A DNA stretch of 64,000 nt from Clostridiales bacterium (GTDB taxonomy: Bacteria; Bacillota; Clostridia; Oscillospirales; Acutalibacteraceae). Below the pieces are notes generated by a model. It saw only the letters and a program-made list of their open reading frames with translations, ran no database searches and was not told where the DNA came from. The stretch lies in contig DXYF01000016.1 of assembly GCA_019415945.1 (NCBI GenBank), positions 62,001 to 126,000 on the forward strand, read 5' to 3'. The position numbers were made by a program, and so were the translations under genes. Below, one piece after another: positions 17,843 through 26,759 of this stretch; within the stretch, counting starts at the first letter, position 1; the number at the start of each line of letters is the position of its first letter.

Positions 17843-20173
17843 CTACGCAGTAGCACCTTCACCGGGCTTGGTTGTCATCAGCATGTAAAGCTGTGTATTC
17901 TTTGGGAATTTGTTTGCGAACGGCACAAGTGAGCTGCCAACCTTGATAAGTCCGTGTCCTGCTTCAACATTCGTGATATACGAAAGCTGTAAATCGGATA
18001 TATTGAGCAGTCGTGCAAGTTCTTCCCTGTCGGTTGAAGCTTGATTGAGCATAACAATAAATTCAGAGTTTGCAAGCATCGTCCTTGCCGTATGGCTCTG
18101 TAACAGGTCATCAACATTCTGCGTGATGCCTGTCGCATATGCTCCGTACTTACGAACACGCTTCCAAAGTGTAAAAAGGAAATTAGCGGAATACTCGTGC
18201 TGAAACAGAAGATAAATTTCATCAATAAAAATAAAGGTCGATTTACCTTTCGCTCTGTTCTGCGTGATACGGTTGAGTATGCTGTCCATTACAACGAGCA
18301 TACCGATTGACATAAGCTGTTTGCCGAGGTCGAGAATATCGTAGCAGATAAGGCGGTTATCGGTATCAACATTTGTTTGCTTTGCAAATGTGTTGAGTGA
18401 GCCGTTGGTGAACAGCTCAATCGCAAGAGCGATTTCCTGTGCTTCAGGCTCGTCCTGTTTGAGAAGCTCCGCACGAAAATCCTGCAAGGTAGGAACTCTG
18501 CCTGTGTAATTGTTCTGCTGATAGGTACGATACACACCTGCCGTGCATCGGTCGATAATTGATTTTTCCTTTGCACCTAATGGTAAAAACTGCTCGCAAA
18601 GCGACATAATAAATTCGGATTTTAGAATAACTGGATTTGCACCGTCTCCGTATTCCTCGGACATATCCATAGCGTTGATATGATTTTTAGAGGTAGCCGA
18701 GATATCAATTACCTCGCCGCCGAGCGCATTAACAAGTGCTCCGTACTCACGCTCGGGATCGACAATAATTACATCTGCATCCGATGAAAAAATTTGATTG
18801 ACAATCTCACCCTTTGCTGCGAATGATTTACCGCCGCCCGATACACCGAGGATAAACTCGTTGCCGTTCAAAAGCTGTTTGCGGTCGGCTATAATCATAT
18901 TCTTTGAGATAACATTCTGACCATAGTAAATACCGTTGTCGTGGAAAATATCCTGAACACGAAACGGCATAAGCACGGAAAGTGATTCGGTTGTCAGAGT
19001 GCGGAATGAATCAATTTTGCGTACCCCGAAAGGCATAGCTGTATTCAGTCCGTCCATCTGCTGAAATTTCAGTATTGCAATCTGACAAAGGTGTTTTCTC
19101 GCCGTTGTGAGTAATGCTTCCGTGTCGTTGTCAAGCTGTTCCTTTGTGTCTGCTGTGTGTACCATCGTAAGGACACCGAACATCATACGCTGGTCACGGG
19201 TAGTAAGGTCATCAAGAAATTCTTTCATTTCTTTCTTCTGCTGTTCCATATCATACGGGACGGTTGCGGAAAAGTTGTTGTTGGCGTTTTGTCTGCGCTG
19301 CCAATTCGTTATATTGGTTTCAACACCGAGCAAACGGCTCTCAGCTTCTCGCACGGCTTCGTCTGTCGGCACGGGTATAACATCAATGGACAACATCAGA
19401 TTACGGTTAAGCTCGGTAAGCTCGGAAATCATACTATCCTTGATATACGAAGCGTAGTCACGCATAAAAAGAACTCTGCCGTATCTGTCGCCGATTTTGA
19501 AATAGTCCTTTTCAAACTCCATTGAATCAGGGCAGATATAATCCTTGAAGCTGTGTCCTTTCTTACAGCTTTCCTTAATGCTGAAATGATAGGAGCTTTC
19601 TTCACCCACACGGTAAAAATCGTGAAAGATACGAAGTCGCTCCTCTGCTTCAAGCTCAATGCACTGACTTCCGAGCTTGCTCAGGTGAGTAATCATATCG
19701 TTACCTACACGGTTAAAATAGGTGCGGGCTTCCTCTATATTTTTCTTGCAGACAGATACCGTAATATACTTGTCCTGCACCATTGAATTTGCACCTGTTG
19801 CTTTATCAAGCAGCATTTTGTTGTACTCATCACGGTAGATGTCCAGAGCGTCACCCTTGAGAGGAATCAGGATTGACTTTTCAAAATCAAGTCGGTTGAG
19901 CCTGCGGTTGTTAATGGTAATCTTTGTAGTAGCTCCGCTGTCAAATGAATTGAGCAGTTCGGAGTACTCAAGGAACATTTCCTCTTTATCCTCACGGCTT
20001 GCAACAGCGTAGTTAATATCGGTAAATTTAAAGGACTTGGAAAATTTGTCCCTTCCGATTCGGAAAATGCCGTCATCATAAATGGCGGTAACAGGAATAA
20101 CATCCTGAACCCCTTTTGGAACGACAAACTTTTCCTTGTCCTGTTTTCCTATATTTCTTAATGTTTTAATCAT
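17843..20173 (-). CDS. virB4: VirB4/TraE-type conjugation ATPase
   Basis: A 776-residue ATPase that powers the type IV secretion channel. Walker A is LGVSGGGKSFAAKGE (about residue 440), Walker B is STFIFIDEIYLLFQHE (about 650), and ITQNVDDLL follows. The N-terminal CagE/TrbE-like half includes SRLLGVETNITNWQRRQ. Full length for the family, with no internal stops. The ATG overlaps the prgI stop by 8 bases, indicating translational coupling. The base composition is richer in GC than the adjacent cargo, fitting an older ICE backbone. It is probably non-functional in conjugation now, since partner genes are broken or missing. Confidence 0.92.
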   Translation of the reverse strand: MIKTLRNIGKQDKEKFVVPKGVQDVIPVTAIYDDGIFRIGRDKFSKSFKFTDINYAVASREDKEEMFLEYSELLNSFDSGATTKITINNRRLNRLDFEKSILIPLKGDALDIYRDEYNKMLLDKATGANSMVQDKYITVSVCKKNIEEARTYFNRVGNDMITHLSKLGSQCIELEAEERLRIFHDFYRVGEESSYHFSIKESCKKGHSFKDYICPDSMEFEKDYFKIGDRYGRVLFMRDYASYIKDSMISELTELNRNLMLSIDVIPVPTDEAVREAESRLLGVETNITNWQRRQNANNNFSATVPYDMEQQKKEMKEFLDDLTTRDQRMMFGVLTMVHTADTKEQLDNDTEALLTTARKHLCQIAILKFQQMDGLNTAMPFGVRKIDSFRTLTTESLSVLMPFRVQDIFHDNGIYYGQNVISKNMIIADRKQLLNGNEFILGVSGGGKSFAAKGEIVNQIFSSDADVIIVDPEREYGALVNALGGEVIDISATSKNHINAMDMSEEYGDGANPVILKSEFIMSLCEQFLPLGAKEKSIIDRCTAGVYRTYQQNNYTGRVPTLQDFRAELLKQDEPEAQEIALAIELFTNGSLNTFAKQTNVDTDNRLICYDILDLGKQLMSIGMLVVMDSILNRITQNRAKGKSTFIFIDEIYLLFQHEYSANFLFTLWKRVRKYGAYATGITQNVDDLLQSHTARTMLANSEFIVMLNQASTDREELARLLNISDLQLSYITNVEAGHGLIKVGSSLVPFANKFPKNTQLYMLMTTKPGEGATA

Positions 20174-20531
20174 TGGCTTTCATTGCCTCCTTTGCTTTTC
20201 TTTCGATACTCGGCTTCATAAGCTCGTAGTAGGTATTTGTGGATTTGAATGTCAGCTTTTTAGGCGTAAGAAATTCTGATTTCACCCAAGCAATGACGAA
20301 TTTTTCGGCAGTCATTCCGTTGTACTTCACAAAGCCGAGTGCCGCAAACGGAGCGGCGGACAGAATGCAAATCCACGATACGGTTTCTGTACCCACATAC
20401 GGCTTTAAAAGGAAGAAAACGGCAACCGCAACAGCACAGGCACAGACAGAAAAAATGATCTGTCGAAGTGACAGACCAAAAAATACGGCTTCTGTGTAGT
20501 TGCGGATTTCTCAGTTTATTTTTACTTCCAA
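20166..20531 (-). pseudogene. PrgI family conjugation protein with in-frame stop near the N-terminus
   Basis: From TTG 20531 (AGGAGGTAATATA upstream) the frame reads LEVKIN, then TGA at 20511-20513, then EIRNYTEAVFFGLSLRQIIF and on through KPYVGTETVSWICILSAAPF to the stop at 20166. PrgI homologues have a lysine where the TGA lies. The rest is intact: two membrane segments and the typical KSEFLTPKKLTFKSTNTYYE end. The gene normally lies between trbL and virB4; here it is still coupled to virB4. Translation might restart downstream of the TGA, but no good site is visible. Confidence 0.75.
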
Positions 20532-20616
20532 ATATATTACCTCCTGATAATTTTTTGAAATAAAAAATCGCCATCGGTTAAGATGACGATTTAAAATTTT
20601 AATATTAAATAAGTTT

Positions 20617-20826
20617 TTATGTCCAGGAAATCTGAAGCTTTTTATGATGTTCAGCACAGTCTGCGAGATAAAGGTTAATGAGTGTCTGATAAGGTATTCC
20701 GGACGCTTTTGCCTGCTCCTTGAAATAATCTATTATCTCGCTGTCAATATTGATTGTAATTTGTTTTTTCAGTTTTTTTGCATAAGGATTTTTCCTTGCG
20801 TTTTTGAAATCATATTCTTCTTTCAT
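20617..20826 (-). CDS. brnA: BrnA-like ribbon-helix-helix antitoxin
   Basis: A 69-residue basic protein: KKQITINIDSEIIDYFKEQA is a ribbon-helix-helix (BrnA/CopG-type) DNA-binding region, followed by GIPYQTLINLYLADCA. ATG 20826 follows GGGGTGAATAGA and lies 2 bases past the brnT stop. It would neutralise BrnT and repress the operon. The toxin-first order is typical of brnTA. Confidence 0.82.
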   Translation of the reverse strand: MKEEYDFKNARKNPYAKKLKKQITINIDSEIIDYFKEQAKASGIPYQTLINLYLADCAEHHKKLQISWT

Positions 20827-20827
20827 T

Positions 20828-21121
20828 CTATTCACCCCATTCTTCATACTGTTTGCTTTCGGATTTTGTTGCTTTCCTTGCGGAAATAATGCGTATTACA
20901 GTATCGGAAGCTCTGTAACAATGACAAACCACGAGCAGATTTGCTCTGTTGCTGAGTCCTAAAATGATAAATCTTTCTTCCTCCTGTGAATGCTCAGGAT
21001 CGTCAATTATCAATGCTTCTTCATCATAAAATACGGTTTTGGCTTCTTCAAAGGATATTTTATGCTTCTTTTTGTTGATCGCATTTTTATTATTATCCCA
21101 TTCAAACTGTATCATATCCAT
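20828..21121 (-). CDS. brnT: BrnT family ribonuclease toxin
   Basis: A 97-residue BrnT toxin (RelE-like fold RNase). Hallmarks: FEWDNNKNAINKKKHKISFE at the N-terminus, ERFIILGLSNRANLLVVCH in the middle, and the C-terminal RIISARKATKSESKQYEEW. ATG 21121 coincides with the predicted transcription start of a perfect promoter, so the mRNA may be leaderless; the second ATG at 21115 is an alternative. With brnA it forms a stabilising toxin-antitoxin pair inserted between the conjugation genes trbL and prgI, which normally adjoin. Confidence 0.87.
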   Translation of the reverse strand: MDMIQFEWDNNKNAINKKKHKISFEEAKTVFYDEEALIIDDPEHSQEEERFIILGLSNRANLLVVCHCYRASDTVIRIISARKATKSESKQYEEWGE

Positions 21122-21127
21122 AATTAT

Positions 21128-21156
21128 ATTATAATTATAAAATCATTATGTGTCAA
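21128..21156 (-). promoter_or_regulatory. Consensus promoter of brnTA
   Basis: On the minus strand TTGACA (21156-21151), a 17-base spacer, TATAAT (21133-21128). Only 6 bases separate the -10 element from the brnT ATG. The surrounding AT-rich inverted sequence (TTATAATTATAATATAATTA) may be the BrnA operator. Confidence 0.75.
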
Positions 21157-21174
21157 TAGAATTCAGAAGAAAGT

Positions 21175-22077
21175 TTAAAGTCCCATCATCTCACGAATGA
21201 TACGGTCTGACATCTTTACCGTGCCGACAAGGACAAGCATATTGAATATCAGTTCACCGATATATGCCCAAGTCATTGTAACGGGCGAAGCGTCTGTTGC
21301 TACCACAGGCGGTGATGTTACGAACAGGGAGAATATCAGGCAGGCTAAAACGATAACCGCACCCTCGAGGCAGACTGCGCAGTAGCTTTTGAAAAAGCTC
21401 TTACCGACATTCTGCGTAGGCTCGCCTGCAAATGTTGAAAGCGGTATGGGAGCAAGCGCCGTATACATATAGAGCTTGAAAAATCGACCGTACACGGTCA
21501 ATATCATAATGAAAGACATTACGGTAATGAACAATCCGCCGATAAGTGTTACTGCCCATAGCGGAATACTCTCCCAGAATCCGCAGTTTTCTATTGCTGT
21601 TACCATTTCATCAGGCAACACGGTTTGCGTTGCCGTTTCCAAGCCTGCGGATGTCATAATCGTTCCGATTGTACTCTGTACAATATTGAACAGCGTCAGC
21701 ATAAGCTCCATTCCGTTTGTAATGACGGCTTTGGCAAGAATAAACCGGACAAACAGCTTTACTGCGTGTTCAGGCTTCTTCACTTCTGCGAAGTTCCATT
21801 AGAGAACACAAAGCAAATACCCTCATATCCGAAGATAACAGAAGTTCACATCTGCAAAGCCGCCGCAGGTTTTTAAAACTCCTATGACAAAGAACAGCAC
21901 AAGTAATGCTAACCCGATAGCCTGCACGGCAGAGTTTACATTCTCAATCGCCGTCCAGATACCACCGCCCTTAAAGTCTTTCGGAGATGTCAGCACTAGA
22001 GACCAAATCTCCGTAATTTTGGAATTCCAGGTGTCAAGTGCGTTTTGCAAATTCTGAACAACCCAATTATCGGACAT
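21175..22077 (-). pseudogene. TrbL/VirB6-like conjugation membrane protein interrupted by an in-frame insertion with stops
   Basis: ATG 22077 has AAGGAGGTGCTTTA upstream. The first 76 codons (MSDNWVVQNLQNALDTWNSK to LFFVIGVLKTCGG) and the last 200 (AEVKKPEHAVKLFVRFILAK to DRIIREMMGL) are in the same frame and together make a normal polytopic TrbL/VirB6-like protein. Between them a segment of about 66 bases carries TGA and TAA. It is flanked by the partial duplicates FADVNF and NFAEVK; AACTTC occurs at both edges (21846-21841 and 21795-21790). It is most simply a rearrangement scar. Several hydrophobic segments are retained in the distal part. Confidence 0.8.
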
Positions 22078-22136
22078 TAAAGCACCTCCTTAAAATTTAT
22101 GGGGTATGGGTCATAAAACTCATACCCCTGTTTTGA

Positions 22137-22514
22137 TTAAGAGCCGATAATAAGATTAAGAATTTCCTTTGCGAAGGTGATGATGACGCCGCCTGCAAGG
22201 GTAAGGAAACCGTTGGCTCTTTGTGACGGGTCGTGTGATTTGAGCGAAAGACCAATCTGCACAACGCCGAAGCCTGTGAGGATAAGTCCGACCGCTCTGA
22301 TAAGTCCGAAGATAAAGGTTGAAAGGTTATTAATTGCTGTAAGTGCATTTCCGCCGCTTTCTTCTGCTGCAAATGCCGTTACTGTATAGAACTGAACAGC
22401 CTGACAGACAAAATCACTTTTTGAAGTCGCATTTGCTGTATCAAGCATTTCTGTCATTTCTTCAACCATTGAAGGCTTCATCCAATAGGCATATTTCTTT
22501 TTATTTTCGCTCAT
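22137..22514 (-). CDS. Chimeric ORF: ribbon-helix-helix N-terminus joined to VirB2-like pilin C-terminus
   Basis: A 125-residue frame starting at ATG 22514 (GAGGAG upstream). Residues 1-44 (KKYAYWMKPSMVEEMTEML, SKSDFVCQAVQFY) resemble the small ribbon-helix-helix proteins of clostridial ICEs. From about residue 45 it becomes TVTAFAAEESGGN, which looks like the end of a signal peptide with its AFA cleavage site. Two hydrophobic helices and QIGLSLKSHDPSQRANGF follow, typical of VirB2/TrbC-like small channel proteins. The join looks like an in-frame deletion fusion. In related elements the VirD4 coupling protein gene lies in this interval; its absence fits. Function is uncertain. Confidence 0.6.
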   Translation of the reverse strand: MSENKKKYAYWMKPSMVEEMTEMLDTANATSKSDFVCQAVQFYTVTAFAAEESGGNALTAINNLSTFIFGLIRAVGLILTGFGVVQIGLSLKSHDPSQRANGFLTLAGGVIITFAKEILNLIIGS

Positions 22515-22663
22515 TTTTGACAGACTCCTCAATTTCAGATTTTTGACATACTGTAAAACCGCATAACAGTCGGCTCTGCCGTCTGATGTGACGCCGTGGG
22601 GAGACGCCCCACTTTAACCTGCTTAAAATAATTTCCTCGAAATTATGCGTTTTTCCTCAACTG

Positions 22664-23032
22664 CTAACTGTGAAAGAAATCAATCGCTTCTGTGATAGGA
22701 CGGATAGTATAGAGCAAAGTACCGTTGCGCTTTCGACCGTCTTTTGTAATTACCTCTGTTTTCTCGGTTGAGATTAAATGCTTATCCTCAAGGCTTTAAA
22801 CATATTTTCTGACCGTATTCTGACTCATTTTCAGAGCTTTCCCGATTGTTCGGTAGCCGGGATAGCACTGATATGTTTTTCTGTTCTCGCACCTCAAAAG
22901 ATAACAGTACACAGCAATTTCTCCCGAGGATAAACCAAGACAAAATATTTCATTCGGCAGAGTGAAGTAATGTTTTGCATTATTTATAGAATTATATCTC
23001 AAATACTTCCTCCCGTGTTCTGCTCCACCCAC
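22664..23032 (-). pseudogene. Helix-turn-helix (replication-initiator-like) protein with in-frame TAA
   Basis: From 23032 the frame encodes RYNSINNAKHYFTLPNEIF, LGLSSGEIAVYCYLLRCENR and the winged-helix part YRTIGKALKMSQNTVRKYV, then TAA at 22796-22798. It continues in the same frame with SLEDKHLISTEKTEVITKDG to TAG at 22664. ICE helix-turn-helix proteins of this type read straight through this point. A single nonsense change therefore splits the gene. It overlaps the upstream HTH gene by 34 bases. Confidence 0.7.
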
Positions 23033-23208
23033 TCACAGAACTTTTCTTTTGGCACGACAAGTCTTGAGCCTATTTTCAGAACAGGAAAACCTTTTCTCCT
23101 CACCAATTCATATGCACTTGTCTTTGATATTCCAAGTACCTTTGCAATCTCCTGCACCGATAACATCAACGGCAGTTCATCATAGCTTTTATAAAAATTT
23201 TCATTCAT
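22999..23208 (-). CDS. Excisionase-like helix-turn-helix protein
   Basis: A 69-residue HTH_17/excisionase-family protein. ATG 23208 has GAGGTGAAGAAG upstream. The core LSVQEIAKVLGISKTSAYEL is a winged helix-turn-helix, followed by RRKGFPVLKIGSRLVVPKEK, the usual minor-groove wing. Such proteins act as recombination directionality factors or regulators in ICEs. There is no adjacent integrase here. Confidence 0.8.
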   Translation of the reverse strand: MNENFYKSYDELPLMLSVQEIAKVLGISKTSAYELVRRKGFPVLKIGSRLVVPKEKFCEWVEQNTGGSI

Positions 23209-23241
23209 CTTCTTCACCTCTGCTTTTAGGGTAACAGAAAA

Positions 23242-23270
23242 TTGACAGTCAGACAATAGAATTGTATAAT
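23242..23270 (+). promoter_or_regulatory. Consensus promoter for the DUF6076-like gene
   Basis: TTGACA (23242-23247), a 17-base spacer, TATAAT (23265-23270). It gives a leader of about 60 bases before ATG 23339, which is preceded by GAGGAG. Confidence 0.75.
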
Positions 23271-23338
23271 CTTAGTTAGAGTGATGTTAATTATCTAATT
23301 TTAAAAGAATTTAGATTTTCTAAAATGAGGAGCAGATT

Positions 23339-24850
23339 ATGAAGAAGGATTACTCGGAATATAAACATACAGATTATGAAAAATATAATATTTCAAGGCA
23401 AAGCAACAGCTATGTGTACTATGATTTCTTCATTAACTTTGCATCATTCGATCCGGACTCGAAGTTGTTTTCAATCAAAGTTGACAGGGTTAATGAAGAC
23501 CTTTCAATGAAAGAGGCTATTGATGAATTTGAAGAACTTGAACGCTCACTCAGAGAGGTTCGTCCTGATAATTTGTCTGATGAAGATATTGCTGATTATG
23601 AACAGAGTAGGGTTGAAGGCTTAGAGAAAAACAGAGCCTTGCGAGAACATTTCTCTGCAAAATATAATATTGACTGGGATGATAGTGACAAGTATTTTCA
23701 AGATCTTATGGATGAATATGAAATAAAAAAAGAAGAGCCTCTTCATAATGTGCTTAGCGGTGCTGTAATTGACCTGCAAATAGGTGAGGGAATACTTGAT
23801 TTTATCTATGCGGACTTTAAAACGCCATTCAATGAAAGCTACGGATTTGTTTCTGCTTTTGACAACTTCATTAAAAACAGCGAAGAGAAAAGGCACATTG
23901 AATTTAATGAAAAACCTGAAAAAATATACAACTGCAATCAGGAAAATGTTGAAATGTTTTTCAGATATACAGACAGCAAACTTTTCATTGAGAATATAGC
24001 AAATGCGTCTTTATACTCAGCAATTTGTCCTCCTGTGTTTTTGAAAGAAAACTTACCTGTTGAAGGTCTGACATGGTATTACAACTATCTGCTTACATTA
24101 CAGAATGAGTATAAGGAGCTAATAGAATTCTGTTTTAACGAGGACTTTTATCCGGAAGTAATGGAGAAAATCAAGCCGGCTGAAAGGTATTTTCTTTACA
24201 AAATAATACATAACCAGCCTCTGACAATTCAAAGAGAGGAGTATTTTAGTTACAGCAGAAGCAATCCAAATGGAAAAATCCTGCCGATTCGTTTATCTCA
24301 AGAGGATTTTCTCAGCAGAGTTATGAATGAATATGAGCCGACTGAACAGCATAAGGAATTTCAGAAGAAATATAATTTGAGTGATGCCGTGATGGAAGTG
24401 TTCTGTCGCTTTCCTATTTCCCCTAATACAAGTTATAAATTCAGGAACATCAGAAAAGCACTTGAACTTGAATTTACAAAAATGCTTGAACAAGATATTT
24501 GCTTTAGAAAGTGCAAACGCTGTGGTAAGTATTTTATTATGAAGGGCAATTACAGCACAAACTACTGTGACAGGATTGCCGAAGACGAAACAAGAAACTG
24601 TCAGGATATTATAGCTCTTGAAAACTACAAAAAGAAAACGGCGGACAACGCCGCCATTAAGATTTACAACAAATATTACAAAAGATATTCCGCCAGAGTT
24701 AAGGCTCATACTATACTTGAAAAGGATTTTAAGAAGTGGAAGTATGAGGCTATGACTAAGAGAAATGAGTGTATGGATGGAAAACTGACAGAGGAAGATT
24801 TTATCACTTGGATGGAAAGTTGCTTCCCTAATAGGAACAGGAAACATTAA
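23339..24850 (+). CDS. DUF6076-like protein with C-terminal zinc finger
   Basis: A 503-residue protein often seen on clostridial ICEs; function unknown. The N-terminal 350 residues are acidic and helical without a known motif. The C-terminus has a zinc-binding motif, CKRCGKYFIMKGNYSTNYC (about 390-410) with a further Cys in RNCQDI, then a basic helical tail (YKKKTADNAAIKIYNKYYKR). The start is well supported by its promoter and GAGGAG site. It is transcribed opposite to the conjugation genes. The DUF number is from memory of similar proteins. Confidence 0.65.
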   Translation: MKKDYSEYKHTDYEKYNISRQSNSYVYYDFFINFASFDPDSKLFSIKVDRVNEDLSMKEAIDEFEELERSLREVRPDNLSDEDIADYEQSRVEGLEKNRALREHFSAKYNIDWDDSDKYFQDLMDEYEIKKEEPLHNVLSGAVIDLQIGEGILDFIYADFKTPFNESYGFVSAFDNFIKNSEEKRHIEFNEKPEKIYNCNQENVEMFFRYTDSKLFIENIANASLYSAICPPVFLKENLPVEGLTWYYNYLLTLQNEYKELIEFCFNEDFYPEVMEKIKPAERYFLYKIIHNQPLTIQREEYFSYSRSNPNGKILPIRLSQEDFLSRVMNEYEPTEQHKEFQKKYNLSDAVMEVFCRFPISPNTSYKFRNIRKALELEFTKMLEQDICFRKCKRCGKYFIMKGNYSTNYCDRIAEDETRNCQDIIALENYKKKTADNAAIKIYNKYYKRYSARVKAHTILEKDFKKWKYEAMTKRNECMDGKLTEEDFITWMESCFPNRNRKH

Positions 24851-25048
24851 AATACAGAACAGAGAATTCAATAAACTTGATACACAAACTTTTCAGCGGT
24901 TTCTTAGCTTATCATTGTTTATAGTGATGCAAATTTTGAATATGTAACTTGCAAAAACAGGAGACCACATTTTATGTGATCTCCTGCTGAGAAACGCAAG
25001 TAGCACGATTGCTGTTGCCTTAAATATTACGACCACTATATTTTTCTT

Positions 25049-26633
25049 TTACTTTTTCCATGTTTGTGGCATTAAAAAAGTATTCCTAGATAATAAAGAT
25101 AAACTATTTTGCTTTTGAGCAACAACAAATATTTCTTTTCCACTTATTTCATCCACTTCTTGATTCATGTTTTTAGCGCTAAAACAATATGAATCAATTA
25201 CACGAAAACCAGCTTTTTGAAGCAAGTTATCTATTCCTTTTATAGTATAACGCCTGTCTCTAATGATATATTCACAAGGAAGACTATTTTCACTAAAAAA
25301 TTGCTCCTTTCTATACACTATACCGGACTTATCATCGATTAACATAGAATCACCGGAAAACACATCTCCTGTTTTTTGCATAGTATTGGTTCCTTGAAGT
25401 TTTAATAGTGCGTCTATGTTGTCATCAATATCTTCAAGTACATTCCAACATTTTCTTTTTGTATATGTCATATTCATGACAGAAATAATTAGGATACCTT
25501 TATTATTTAAAATCTTTCTAATTGATTTCAATAAATTTAGGTTCTCTTTGTCGTTGAGAAATGATCCAATAACATCATAAAGAGCAATCGCTACATCATA
25601 TTTTTCTTTAAATTTATATGACCTTACATCTCCGCTAATAAAACACTCAGGATTATATGCTTTTTGAGCCGATTTGATATTTTCTTTTGAAAAAATCAAT
25701 TTCCTTGGTTTTTATACCTCTTTTATTTAATTCTATTGTGTGTCTACCAATACCACAACCAACATCAATTACTGAATCATTCTTCTTGATATATTTTTCA
25801 CAAAGATAATCTATTTCTTCCTTTGTGCGTGAAGTCCATTTGTGATTTTGCATATTCATCATAGAATAAGCTTGCTGAATAATATCATTTGGATATTCTA
25901 GATAAGCATACAATTGTTGTGTATCATCAATTCGTGGAGGTTGGGAGTTAAAAGTAAAAGCCAACCATTCGTATCCTTCGGATAATTCTCTGTTTAAAAG
26001 AAAAGTTCCCCTCTTATATGTTTTTTTAATGCGTTTATTTAAGTCTTTATGATCAACATAAAATTCAGTATTTACCATTCCACACGAATAATTATCTATC
26101 CATGAGCTGTCATCAAAAATATCATATGCTACACTTTTTAATTTATCTAATTTTTTGTTTATAGTATTTGGATCTACTTTTCTCATGGTTGCTCTCTCTA
26201 ATGCCTTGATTGTCATTGGATTTGAAGTGAACAATTCCCAAGCGTAACAATCAGACAACCCCCATATAGAATGAAGAAGTTCACTGCCTATACCATTACC
26301 GCGAAATTGCTTTGCTACAACCAATTGAAGAATCCAGATAATCTCTTTTGTCTTTTCCTTTTTATATAAAAAGCATGCCCAATAAGATTTGATTCAAAAT
26401 AAACCATTGCAACAAATCTGTCTGGTTTATTTACAAAATTCTTTTTTTATCATACTTGGTGGAAATTTCACTCTTTCATTACACTTGGAACTGTCTGGAC
26501 AATATGAAGACCATACACCGTAGTGTTCTGAAAACAGATTTGATGTGTCAATAATCTCTTTTTCAGACATAATACTGCATGGAATGTTTTTGTAAACTAA
26601 ATAATCTGTTTTTCTTAATCTATTATGTTTCAT
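25049..26633 (-). pseudogene. GNAT acetyltransferase-SAM methyltransferase fusion, three frameshifts
   Basis: Three fragments in different frames add up to one protein of about 527 residues. The first (ATG 26633, GGTGATG site) begins MKHNRLRKTDYLVYKNI. The second has a GNAT acetyl-CoA motif QFRGNGIGSELLHS and later a methyltransferase motif VIDVGCGIGRHTIELNKRG. The third continues the methyltransferase (YDVAIALYDVIGSFLND, ISVMNMTY). Each break coincides with a homopolymer: an A7 near 26445 (one A too many), an A5 near 26360 (one too few) and the run at 25690-25695 (one too many). With these corrected the length is a multiple of three. It is either decayed or affected by homopolymer sequencing error. 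The substrate is unknown. Confidence 0.75.
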
Positions 26634-26759
26634 TAAATCATCACCATAAATCCTTTCACCTATAATATATATATCCTAAAAAATTGCATATAAATATGCA
26701 ATTTACAAAATATTATAATAGAATATATACTGCATTTAATATTTTATAATGAAAGTTTG

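Noticed and set aside
20511..20513. Recoding of stop codons as a genome-wide feature
   Set aside because: The in-frame stops in the element and TerB are of all three kinds (TGA, TAA, TAG) and all clear housekeeping genes use normal stops; gene decay is simpler.
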